13,350 nucleotides of DNA, from NCBI GenBank assembly GCA_020024675.1, contig JAHHTM010000016.1, positions 1 to 13,350 on the forward strand, in the 5' to 3' direction. The DNA comes from Muricomes sp. GTDB lineage: Bacteria; Bacillota; Clostridia; Lachnospirales; Lachnospiraceae. The notes under the pieces are model-generated. The model ran no database searches and had not been told where the DNA came from. It was given only the letters and a program-made list of their open reading frames with translations. Positions 7,185 through 13,350 of this stretch are shown in pieces; positions within the stretch are counted from its first letter, which is position 1, and every line of letters starts with the position of its first letter. Both the position numbers and the translations under genes were made by a program.

Positions 7185-8978
7185 TTATTCAACTGGTCTT
7201 GTATATCTTTTAAGCCATTCTTTTTCTTCTTCATTGAGATACGGAGCTATTTTTTCGAACACAGTTGCATGATAATCATTTAATAATTTCTTATCTTCTT
7301 CTGTCATAACCGTTACATCAATGGCATCAAGATCAAATGGAATAAAAGTAACCGGTTCAAGATACATAAACTGCCCATATTCGTTTAATTCTCCTTTGCG
7401 TACAACCACTTCATTTTCCAGTCTGATTCCATGTGATCCCTCAATATAGATACCTGGTTCATCTGTAATGACCATTCCTTCTTCAAGCGTATGTGTCTCA
7501 CCTTCCACATACCTCCAACGGAATCCTGCAGGGCCCTCATGAACATTTAAGAGATATCCAATCCCATGACCTGTTCCATGGTTATAGTTAAGCCCCCTGT
7601 CCCAGAAAGGTTGTCTTGCAAGAATATCTAAAACAAGGCCTGTACATCCATATAAAAATTTTGCATTAGCAAGACGAAGATTGCTCATCGCAACAAGTGT
7701 GAAATGTTTTTTCATCTCCTCTGTCACTTCGCCGATCGCATATGTTCTTGTAATATCTGTGGATCCTTCTTTAAATGCAGCTCCTGTATCTGTCAGGAAG
7801 AAATTTCCTGCTTCCAGTCTCACATCTGTTTCTTTACTTGAAGAATAATGTGGGCATGCACTATGAGGTCCATAAGCACAAATCGGATCGAAACTTGGCT
7901 GTATATAATATTCCAATGAACTTCTAAGCCCATCCAGATAATCGGATGCGCTTAACTCTGTAATATCTATCTTATCATAATTTTCTTTCAGCCATTTCAT
8001 AAATCTGACATGACATACACTGTCTTTAATTTCAGCTTTTCGAATATTCGAAAGTTCTGTTTCATTTTTGATTGCCTTAAAAATAATTGCAGGATTAGCC
8101 TCTTTTATTGTCTCCACATACTCTGGAATATTTTTTGCAATGGCATAATTTACATTAACAGGATCAATGAGAACTTTTTCTTTCTTAGTAAAATGTTTAA
8201 TATCTTCATAAATATCATTATATGGATGAAACACAATGCCATCCTTTATCAATGTTTCTTTTAAATTCCCGCTTAATTTCTCTTCGTCTAAATAAACATG
8301 CATTTTATCCATTGTAACAATTGCATAGCTTAAAACTACCGGAGTGTATGCCACATCATTTCCACGAATATTTAATGTCCAGCAAATATCATCTAATGTA
8401 ATAAACACATGAGACGTTGCCCCTTTGTCTTTCATGACTTTGCGGATTCTGGCAAGTTTTGATTTTGTAGATTCTCCTGTAAACTTTTCTTCCAAAGCAT
8501 ATGCCTTTTCTTTGCTCATAGAAGGATGATCTTTCCATATTGAATCAACAAGATCTTTTTCGTAGAAAATATGTCCCTGTTTTTCCGCTGCAATTTCTTC
8601 ATATAATGTTCCTGCACTCATAGAAACAACACGTCCGTCGAAACCTAATGTTCCTCCTTTGTGCAGTTTTTCTCTTAAGTACTCTGCAATCGTCGGCACA
8701 CCTGGCTCACCCATTTTAAATAGTTTTACAGGTGTTCCCTGCAGTTGATTTGCAGCCTGAATAAAATAACGTCCATCTGTCCACAGACCGGCTTCCTCCA
8801 AAGTGATCACTGCAGTACCTGCTGAACCGGTAAAACCTGTCATAAATTCTCTTGCTTTAAAATAAGCCCCTGCATACTCACTCTGATGAAAATCCGCTGT
8901 CGGGATTATATATATATCGACTTTATTGTCTTTCATTTTTTCACGTAACTTATTAATTCTTTCTGCTATAGATGACAT
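7185..8978 (-). CDS. Xaa-Pro aminopeptidase (aminopeptidase P, M24B, long form)
   Basis: The 597-residue protein has the three-domain layout of long aminopeptidase P: two creatinase-like N-terminal domains (about 5-150 and 155-310), a pita-bread catalytic domain (about 315-535) and a C-terminal extension ending in EWLKRYTRP. All five metal ligands are visible: D397 (TDTG), D408 (TDITRT), H471 (GTGHGIG), E507 (DEPG) and E521 (RLENEV), implying two Mn2+ or similar ions. It removes an N-terminal residue preceding proline from peptides. No signal peptide is seen, so it is cytoplasmic and probably serves the last stage of peptide use. An AAGGAGA site lies 7 bases before the ATG. It starts 26 bases after the Mur ligase stop, indicating one transcript; the hairpin downstream closes the pair. 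Confidence 0.95.
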   Translation of the reverse strand: MSSIAERINKLREKMKDNKVDIYIIPTADFHQSEYAGAYFKAREFMTGFTGSAGTAVITLEEAGLWTDGRYFIQAANQLQGTPVKLFKMGEPGVPTIAEYLREKLHKGGTLGFDGRVVSMSAGTLYEEIAAEKQGHIFYEKDLVDSIWKDHPSMSKEKAYALEEKFTGESTKSKLARIRKVMKDKGATSHVFITLDDICWTLNIRGNDVAYTPVVLSYAIVTMDKMHVYLDEEKLSGNLKETLIKDGIVFHPYNDIYEDIKHFTKKEKVLIDPVNVNYAIAKNIPEYVETIKEANPAIIFKAIKNETELSNIRKAEIKDSVCHVRFMKWLKENYDKIDITELSASDYLDGLRSSLEYYIQPSFDPICAYGPHSACPHYSSSKETDVRLEAGNFFLTDTGAAFKEGSTDITRTYAIGEVTEEMKKHFTLVAMSNLRLANAKFLYGCTGLVLDILARQPFWDRGLNYNHGTGHGIGYLLNVHEGPAGFRWRYVEGETHTLEEGMVITDEPGIYIEGSHGIRLENEVVVRKGELNEYGQFMYLEPVTFIPFDLDAIDVTVMTEEDKKLLNDYHATVFEKIAPYLNEEEKEWLKRYTRPVE

Positions 8979-9004
8979 ACAATTATCTCCTTTATGTCCA
9001 ATTA

Positions 9005-10525
9005 TTATTGCTCATCATATTCTTTTATATATTTAATAACATAATCTGCATCAGACGGGCAAGGAATATACTCTCGTCCATATTTTTGTCTGCTGTCTCT
9101 GCCTTTTCCTAATACAAGCAAAATTGTTTTTTCATTTATTCTTGATATAGCTGTCTTTATGGCTTCTCCTCTGTCTTCTATTATCTCATATGGACAATTC
9201 TGAGCGTCTACATACACCGCAATCTCTTTTGAAATGTCTTCTGCTTTTTCGGATCCCGGATCGTCTGCTGCCAGATAAACTTCATTTGAATATTTTCCTG
9301 CCACAGTTCCCAGATCTTTTCTTCTTAGAAAAGCCTTGTCCCCCGGACAACCAAAAATAGTTTTTATTGCATATTTCGGGTATTCCTCTTTCATAGAACG
9401 AAATACTTTCTCAAAACTCAACTTATTATGTGCATAATCAACGATTGCAACAATCTTTCCATCTTTACTTTCAAAGGACTCCATTCTACCTTTTGATTTT
9501 GCTTTCTTAAGGCCTGAATAAATAATCTCTTCCGGAATTCCAAGTTTTACAGCTGCTGCTATAGCCGCCAGTGCATTTTCCACATTAAACAAGCCCAACA
9601 TAGTAAGCACAAATTCTTTATCAAATTGTTTACATCTGACACAAAACTTAATGCATCCTTCTTCTTTTCTGATGTTATATGCATAAAAATCTGCAGACTC
9701 ATTTTTTCTACTGAATGTAATGATTTCTTTTGATGCTGTTGCCTCTTTCATCACCCTGTCAATACAGTCTGCATCAAGATTAATAATGGCTGTATCTGTT
9801 TTTTCAAACATCTTCATCTTGGATGAAATATAATCTTCAAAATCTACATGCTCTGCCGGACTTATATGGTCTTCTGAGATATTGAGGAAAATTCCAATAT
9901 TAAACCGCATCCCTTCCACACGATAGTATTTTAATGCCTGTGAAGAAACTTCCATCTCAAGATATTCTATTTTTGATTCTTCGGCATCTCTAATATGCTG
10001 TTGTAACTCTATTGCTTCAGGAGTAGTCATGTGTGATTCAAATCTTTGTTTGCCATCATAAGTGTCTATGGTAGAGATCACTGCACTTTCTTTTTTATTC
10101 TGTGCTTCAAGATATTCGTCAATCATTGATTTGAGGTAATAAACTGAAGTAGATTTTCCTTTTGTTCCCCCAACTCCAAGAACCGTAAGCTCCTTCCATG
10201 GCTCATTATAATAAAAATTGGCAAGAAGAGACATGGCTTTTCTAATATCCGTAACAAGTATAAACGGAACTTCTTTCTCAAGCTCATATTTCTTTTCACT
10301 TATATAACAAACTGCACCATTTTTTACAGCTTCTTCAAGATATGCTGCCTTAAACGCAGCTCCCTTGCAAATAAATAATGTATCCTTTGTAACTTCTTTT
10401 GAATTGTATGTGATTCTCTCTGCTTTTGTATCATCTTGTCCATATAATTCACGTGAAACAACCAGTTTTTCTTCTTTTAATAAAGAGACGTATTCTTTCA
10501 GAGAATACAATTTCAATTCTTTCAT
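9005..10525 (-). CDS. MurE-like Mur ligase, divergent paralogue
   Basis: The 506-residue protein has the MurE order: N-terminal UDP-substrate domain (1-105), ATPase domain with P-loop GVGGTKGKST (117-126), TTP (167-169), a Lys in SSKMKMF that fits the carbamylated lysine (K236), and C-terminal domain from about 345. MurE adds the third stem-peptide residue (meso-DAP or Lys) to UDP-MurNAc-L-Ala-D-Glu. Several signatures depart from canonical MurE: EVSSQAL (His usual), DYAHNKLS (usually DYAHTPD), DDPG at 421-424 (DNPR in DAP enzymes) and GKGRDSRQ at 473-480 (GKGHE in DAP enzymes). The substrate may therefore differ. The frame extends upstream to an ATG at 10597, but 10525 has a GGGGTG ribosome binding site and gives an N-terminus of normal length. 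It is the first gene of an operon with aminopeptidase P. Confidence 0.85.
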   Translation of the reverse strand: MKELKLYSLKEYVSLLKEEKLVVSRELYGQDDTKAERITYNSKEVTKDTLFICKGAAFKAAYLEEAVKNGAVCYISEKKYELEKEVPFILVTDIRKAMSLLANFYYNEPWKELTVLGVGGTKGKSTSVYYLKSMIDEYLEAQNKKESAVISTIDTYDGKQRFESHMTTPEAIELQQHIRDAEESKIEYLEMEVSSQALKYYRVEGMRFNIGIFLNISEDHISPAEHVDFEDYISSKMKMFEKTDTAIINLDADCIDRVMKEATASKEIITFSRKNESADFYAYNIRKEEGCIKFCVRCKQFDKEFVLTMLGLFNVENALAAIAAAVKLGIPEEIIYSGLKKAKSKGRMESFESKDGKIVAIVDYAHNKLSFEKVFRSMKEEYPKYAIKTIFGCPGDKAFLRRKDLGTVAGKYSNEVYLAADDPGSEKAEDISKEIAVYVDAQNCPYEIIEDRGEAIKTAISRINEKTILLVLGKGRDSRQKYGREYIPCPSDADYVIKYIKEYDEQ

Positions 10526-10606
10526 AATTTCACCCCGAATATTCTTATTAACATTTTTACATTTTATCATATTATGTCGATATTTACCATATTTCATACG
10601 CCTTCT

Positions 10607-10843
10607 TTAATTTCCATGCAAAACTCTAATCAAAAACAACTCTTCTACAAAAAGAACCATTACTGTCACTGTAAAAAAAGCTATTCCGAAAAAACAAAGT
10701 AAGATACCATTAACAGGTAGTTTATCGAACTTAGGTCTTTTTACCTCTATGTTAACCGGATCATCTGGATTGTTAGCAATACTTGCTAACAAAAAACGCA
10801 AAAACAGATAAGTATTCACAGATAAAAGGACTTGCAAGGTCAT
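10607..10843 (-). CDS. Doubtful small membrane ORF or gene remnant
   Basis: A 78-codon frame has one hydrophobic segment (about 47-72) and a polar stretch with NNPDDP at about 25-30. I do not recognise it. Its only ATG lies in the loop of the 10824-10861 terminator, and an in-frame stop lies 8 codons upstream. An AAAGGA about 11 bases before the ATG is part of the terminator stem, so it is weak evidence for translation. It ends 81 bases before the Mur ligase start. It could be a small membrane protein, a remnant of a larger gene, or non-coding sequence. The codon content is not obviously random, which is why it is listed. Confidence 0.28.
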   Translation of the reverse strand: MTLQVLLSVNTYLFLRFLLASIANNPDDPVNIEVKRPKFDKLPVNGILLCFFGIAFFTVTVMVLFVEELFLIRVLHGN

Positions 10844-10861
10844 AACCTTGCAAGTCCTTTT
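10824..10861. terminator. Strong terminator after metal operon, probably bidirectional
   Basis: Perfect 17-bp arms (10824-10840 and 10845-10861; core GGACTTGCAAGGT) enclose a CATA loop. On the minus strand the stem ends in UUUU, and on the plus strand in a run of Us followed by ATT. It lies about 94 bases past the methyltransferase stop and is the only strong terminator for the ZIP-HMA-methyltransferase unit. Confidence 0.82.
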
Positions 10862-10954
10862 TTATTAAACAATACTATATATTTTTTTATAAAGAAAAGT
10901 TATTTTCTTTAAACCCATTGTTTATCGACAAAAATGTCTGACATACCATAAAAT

Positions 10955-11746
10955 TTATTTTTTCCCAACCAATAATTTGGACCCTGTTAAGCATAAAGCC
11001 CTTGCTTCTTTTTTCGTCATAAATTTTCCATTTGCAGTGTCAAGAAGTTCTGCTTTTTCAAATCCCATATCTTTGAGTTTTTTAAGAAATTTGTCCATAT
11101 CCCCGTATCTGCTCTTTGTAAAAATATCATGAATTGCAAATGTTCCACCTTTTTTTAAAACTCGGAGTGTTTCTAAAAGAAGCTCCTGACGCCCCTTAAC
11201 CAGAATGTTGTGGTAACAATAATTGCTAGTTACCGCATCAAAACTATTATCTGGAAAATCCAGTTTACACGCATCTCCTTTGACAAAAGTAATATTCTTA
11301 GCAACGCCTTCAATTTCTGCATTGCTTTCACAAAGCCCTTTGGTAAATGAAGCGTACTCCTTTCCCCAACGATCCAAGCCTATCATTTTGCCTTCAGGAT
11401 TGTTCTTTGCACATGCAATTGTAAGTGCGCCACTTCCACATCCTATATCTAGTCCTTTTCCATCTTTTGGAAGTACTACATACTCTGCTATTTTCTTTAT
11501 AATTCGCTGTGCAAATTTCTTATTCCCATTATAGGAAAAAGATTGATACCAAAATATGACACAAATAGAACTTAAAAGCAAGCCTAAAAACAGGACGCCT
11601 AAAATAATATTTACAACAAGATAAGCAGTACCTGCCATAAGATCACTAAAAAGTAAAACGGCAAATATAATTCCCGTGATGATGGTTCCTACGATCATAC
11701 TAACGACCATTCCTTTTGGAACCCAGTTCTTATAATTCGGTTTCAT
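10955..11746 (-). CDS. Membrane-anchored class I SAM-dependent methyltransferase
   Basis: The 263-residue protein starts with two membrane helices (about 12-33 and 41-66), followed by a cytoplasmic Rossmann-like methyltransferase domain. Motif I is GLDIGCGSG (98-106). The acidic residue after strand 2 is D125 in GLDRW. GDACKLDFPDNSFDAV (157-172) matches motifs II/III of the UbiE/Methyltransf_11 type, with LRVLKKGG (194-201) after it. The fold and SAM binding are clear; the acceptor is not. A membrane-associated lipid, quinone or small molecule is plausible given the anchor. A GGAG site lies 5 bases before the ATG. The gene follows the HMA protein by 15 bases and so belongs to the metal operon, an unusual setting. 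It lacks the cysteine pattern I would expect for arsenite methyltransferase, though that was judged by eye only. Confidence 0.9.
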   Translation of the reverse strand: MKPNYKNWVPKGMVVSMIVGTIITGIIFAVLLFSDLMAGTAYLVVNIILGVLFLGLLLSSICVIFWYQSFSYNGNKKFAQRIIKKIAEYVVLPKDGKGLDIGCGSGALTIACAKNNPEGKMIGLDRWGKEYASFTKGLCESNAEIEGVAKNITFVKGDACKLDFPDNSFDAVTSNYCYHNILVKGRQELLLETLRVLKKGGTFAIHDIFTKSRYGDMDKFLKKLKDMGFEKAELLDTANGKFMTKKEARALCLTGSKLLVGKK

Positions 11747-11761
11747 TTTTTCTCCTTTTTA

Positions 11762-12013
11762 CTATTTTTTTCCAAACCATTTTTTCTTTTGATAAGGTTC
11801 TTTTTGAATTTGTCCCACCGTATATCCTAAATCAGTAATGGTTTCCTTTAAAAGTTCCTCATCCAGTTCATCTTCTGTTTCGATAATACTTTGTGCTTTA
11901 GAGTGAGATGATGTTACTTTTTTCACCATGAATTTTTTTCGGATTGCATCATTCACATGAGACTCACACATTCCACACATCATACCGTCTACTTGTACTG
12001 TGTACTTCCACAT
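11762..12013 (-). CDS. Small heavy-metal-associated (HMA) domain protein, CopZ/Atx1-like
   Basis: The 83-residue protein has an HMA ferredoxin-like fold at about 1-66. The metal loop is GMMCGMC with C13 and C16 (MxCxxC form), and DLGYTV at 61-66 is the usual last strand. A lysine-rich tail follows (KEPYQKKKWFGKK, 71-83). Such proteins bind Cu(I) or other soft metals and pass them to ATPases or regulators. No P-type ATPase is in the window. Here it sits between a ZIP transporter and a membrane methyltransferase, so its partner is uncertain. The basic, Trp-containing tail could touch membrane lipid. A GGAGGG site lies 7 bases before the ATG. Stop and next start are 15 bases apart, which implies translational coupling with the methyltransferase. 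Confidence 0.9.
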   Translation of the reverse strand: MWKYTVQVDGMMCGMCESHVNDAIRKKFMVKKVTSSHSKAQSIIETEDELDEELLKETITDLGYTVGQIQKEPYQKKKWFGKK

Positions 12014-12071
12014 ACTTCATCCCTCCATTGTATTTTAAATTATCTGTTTTATTTATTACCGATAAAATTTA

Positions 12072-12854
12072 TTATCCTAGTGCAACATCTAAGATCATCA
12101 TGACTGTAAATCCTACTGCAAAGAAAAGTGTGCCAATATTCGAATGTTTTCCCTGTGACATCTCTGGAATCAATTCTTCCACAACGACATAAATCATAGC
12201 CCCGGCTGCAAAACTTAAAAAATAAGGAAGTGTGGGTACAATAAGCCCTGCCGCCAAAATTGTAAGGATTGCTCCAATTGGTTCCACAATGCCGGAGAAT
12301 ACACCATATGTAAATGCCTTTGACTTTTTCATTCCTTCAGAATGTAAAGGCATAGAAACAATTGCGCCTTCTGGGAAATTCTGAATGGCAATTCCAATAG
12401 ATAATGCCAACGCACTTGCAATTGTAATCTGCGCACGGTCTGTCATAGCCCCTGCCAAAACAACACCGACTGCCATTCCTTCCGGAATGTTATGTAAAGT
12501 AACCGCAAGAACAAGCATTGTTGTCCTTTTCAATTTTGTTTTAGGTCCTTCTGGCTGTTGTATATTACGATGTAAATGTGGGATTAAATGATCTAATAAT
12601 AGCAAAAATAATATTCCAATCCAAAATCCAACTGCTGCCGGAATAAATGACCATATTTCCATATTTGATGCCTGCTCTAATGCAGGTATCAACAAACTCC
12701 ACACAGAAGCAGCAACCATAACTCCACCGGCAAATCCGGTTAAAGCGCGCTGTACAGAGATATTCATATCTCTTTTCATAAAAAACACACATGCTGCACC
12801 TAGTGTCGTTCCTAGAAAAGGAATCAAAATTCCAAATAAAGTTTCCATACTCAT
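12072..12854 (-). CDS. ZIP-family divalent metal transporter, GufA/ZupT-like
   Basis: The 260-residue protein has about eight membrane helices. The paired metal-site motifs of the ZIP family are present: HNIPEG (121-126) in TM4 and QNFPEG (158-163) in TM5. SGIVEP with E191 and VVEELIPE (224-231) lie in later helices. A short His-containing loop (DHLIPHLHR, 88-96) follows TM3. Gln in place of the second His in TM5 is usual in the GufA branch. ZIP proteins move Zn2+, Fe2+ or Mn2+ into the cytoplasm; the exact metal cannot be told. An AGGAGG site lies 5 bases before the first ATG. A second ATG two codons later, 11 bases from the site, is less likely. It is the first gene of the operon, directly behind a DtxR-like operator, which favours uptake induced by metal shortage. 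Confidence 0.95.
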   Translation of the reverse strand: MSMETLFGILIPFLGTTLGAACVFFMKRDMNISVQRALTGFAGGVMVAASVWSLLIPALEQASNMEIWSFIPAAVGFWIGILFLLLLDHLIPHLHRNIQQPEGPKTKLKRTTMLVLAVTLHNIPEGMAVGVVLAGAMTDRAQITIASALALSIGIAIQNFPEGAIVSMPLHSEGMKKSKAFTYGVFSGIVEPIGAILTILAAGLIVPTLPYFLSFAAGAMIYVVVEELIPEMSQGKHSNIGTLFFAVGFTVMMILDVALG

Positions 12855-12873
12855 AAGAACCTCCTACAGCTTT

Positions 12874-12893
12874 TAGTTAGTTTTAACTAACTA
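12874..12893. promoter_or_regulatory. DtxR/IdeR-like operator upstream of ZIP gene
   Basis: TAGTTAGTT (12874-12882) and AACTAACTA (12885-12893) are perfect 9-bp inverted arms around a TT spacer. The element starts 1 base past the -10 and would cover the transcription start. The half-site resembles the TTAGGTTAG arm of IdeR/DtxR operators. A metalloregulator of that family blocking transcription when metal is plentiful is the natural reading; no such gene is in the window. Confidence 0.65.
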
Positions 12894-12894
12894 G

Positions 12895-12923
12895 ATATTA
12901 ACATATATTATATAATTTTTCAA
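12895..12923 (-). promoter_or_regulatory. Promoter of ZIP-HMA-methyltransferase operon
   Basis: On the minus strand TTGAAA (12923-12918), a 17-base AT-rich spacer and TAATAT (12900-12895) form a good housekeeping promoter. The -35 begins 25 bases past the stop of the pilin-like gene, and the -10 abuts the operator. Confidence 0.7.
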
Positions 12924-12948
12924 TCAGCAATTTATATTCATCCGCACT

Positions 12949-13350
12949 TTAATTTATACCAAGCTTATTTCTCACTTTTTTTTGTATCCACAAAATTACT
13001 ATCACGCAAAAACTTCCTGTCAAAACAATAAGTAAACTTTTTATTGGCACAAAATCTCCCGTATTTACATTATCTGGTTTATTAGGTCTTTCATTCTTAT
13101 CTGGAATTTGTGGCTTTACCGGATCATTTTCTTCATGCGATACCCATTCACTTTTAGGTTTACTTACTACATTCCATGTAAGCATTCCATTTATTGTGCC
13201 CGGAACGCTGGCTAAAAATGGAGCTGAACGGAAACTTCCTATCCCGCTTTTTCGCCAGTCTTCTTTCTGAGCAACTAAATACAAACCAGGTTTTAAATTT
13301 ATAAATTCTGTAATTCCATCTTCATTCGTACTTTGCATGCTTCCCTGTAT
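12949..13350 (-). CDS. C-terminus of sortase-anchored pilin-like surface protein (N-terminus missing)
   Basis: The frame is open to the window edge, with IQGS preceding the first visible Met, so that Met is internal and the N-terminal part is missing. The first 35 visible residues (TNEDGITEFINLKPGLYLVAQ) match the end strands of a SpaA/Cna-B-like pilin domain. Next come the ...PFLASVPGT...LTWNVVSKPK region, seen in Gram-positive pilin subunits before the stalk, and a Pro/Lys/Asn-rich linker. The wall-sorting region follows: NVNTGD in place of LPXTG, a hydrophobic helix (about IKSLLIVLTGSFCVIVILW) and a basic tail (QKKVRNK). A sortase would cleave between Thr and Gly and link the protein to wall or pilus. 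No sortase gene is visible here, and no terminator was seen after the stop. Confidence 0.8.
   Translation of the reverse strand: MQGSMQSTNEDGITEFINLKPGLYLVAQKEDWRKSGIGSFRSAPFLASVPGTINGMLTWNVVSKPKSEWVSHEENDPVKPQIPDKNERPNKPDNVNTGDFVPIKSLLIVLTGSFCVIVILWIQKKVRNKLGIN

Noticed and set aside
10526..10597. Upstream ATG extending the Mur ligase by 24 residues
   Set aside because: The added residues are Lys/Asn-rich and unlike MurE, and no ribosome binding site precedes that ATG. The ATG at 10525 has GGGGTG and gives a normal N-terminus.
10526..10620. Promoter TTGCAT/17/TATGAA upstream of the Mur ligase
   Set aside because: Both hexamers match consensus at only four positions in very AT-rich DNA, so it is not distinguishable from chance.
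10890..10911. 9-bp AT-only hairpin (TAAAGAAAA/TTTTCTTTA) after the methyltransferase gene
   Set aside because: It is all A/T apart from one pair per arm and lacks a following U run on the minus strand; the strong hairpin at 10824-10861 explains termination.
10955..11746. Arsenite methyltransferase (ArsM) as identity of the methyltransferase
   Set aside because: The metal context suggested it, but the domain looks like a general UbiE/Methyltransf_11 type with two N-terminal membrane helices. I could not see the expected cysteine arrangement, and no ars genes are nearby.
12014..12071. Terminator or attenuator between the ZIP and HMA genes
   Set aside because: Only a weak, mismatched AT hairpin can be drawn; the gap looks like a normal intra-operon spacer with a GGAGGG site.

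Overview
The window is AT-rich, gene-dense bacterial DNA with strong GGAGG-type ribosome binding sites, rho-independent terminators and short intergenic gaps. The proteins look like those of a Gram-positive gut anaerobe: an MMPL exporter paired with a secreted heptad-repeat protein, a large aminopeptidase P, a GufA-type ZIP transporter, a sortase-anchored pilin-like protein and a GH109-like enzyme. I infer Clostridia, most likely Lachnospiraceae (the Blautia, Dorea or Ruminococcus gnavus/torques neighbourhood). No ribosomal or other marker gene is present to fix this. All genes but one lie on the minus strand, so transcription mostly runs from high to low coordinates.

Right end (13350 down to 10824). 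The C-terminal end of a cell-wall-anchored pilin-like protein enters from the edge. Next comes a metal operon: a ZIP transporter, a small CxxC heavy-metal-binding (HMA) protein and a membrane-anchored SAM methyltransferase. Its promoter (TTGAAA, 17 bases, TAATAT) is followed at once by a 9-bp inverted repeat resembling DtxR/IdeR-type operators. A strong hairpin terminator closes the operon at 10824-10861.

Middle (10843 down to 5677). A doubtful 78-codon open frame begins inside the loop of that terminator. A divergent MurE-like Mur ligase and a 597-residue Xaa-Pro aminopeptidase follow as a two-gene operon, closed by a hairpin at 7138-7174. Then comes an ALDH3-like aldehyde dehydrogenase. It converges on the only plus-strand gene, a cytoplasmic Gfo/Idh/MocA-fold protein that resembles NAD-dependent GH109 alpha-N-acetylgalactosaminidases. 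The two share a perfect 26-bp stem as a bidirectional terminator.

Left end (4339 down to 1). A TetR-family regulator has a near-consensus promoter flanked by an inverted repeat. Tandem terminators separate it from a three-gene unit: an HdeD/DUF308 membrane protein, an MMPL/RND-type exporter and a secreted protein with X-X-X-Leu-X-X-Gly heptads, cut by the window start. The layout suggests a TetR-controlled envelope export module.

No tRNA, rRNA, CRISPR array, transposase or phage gene was seen. No gap between genes exceeds about 180 bases.
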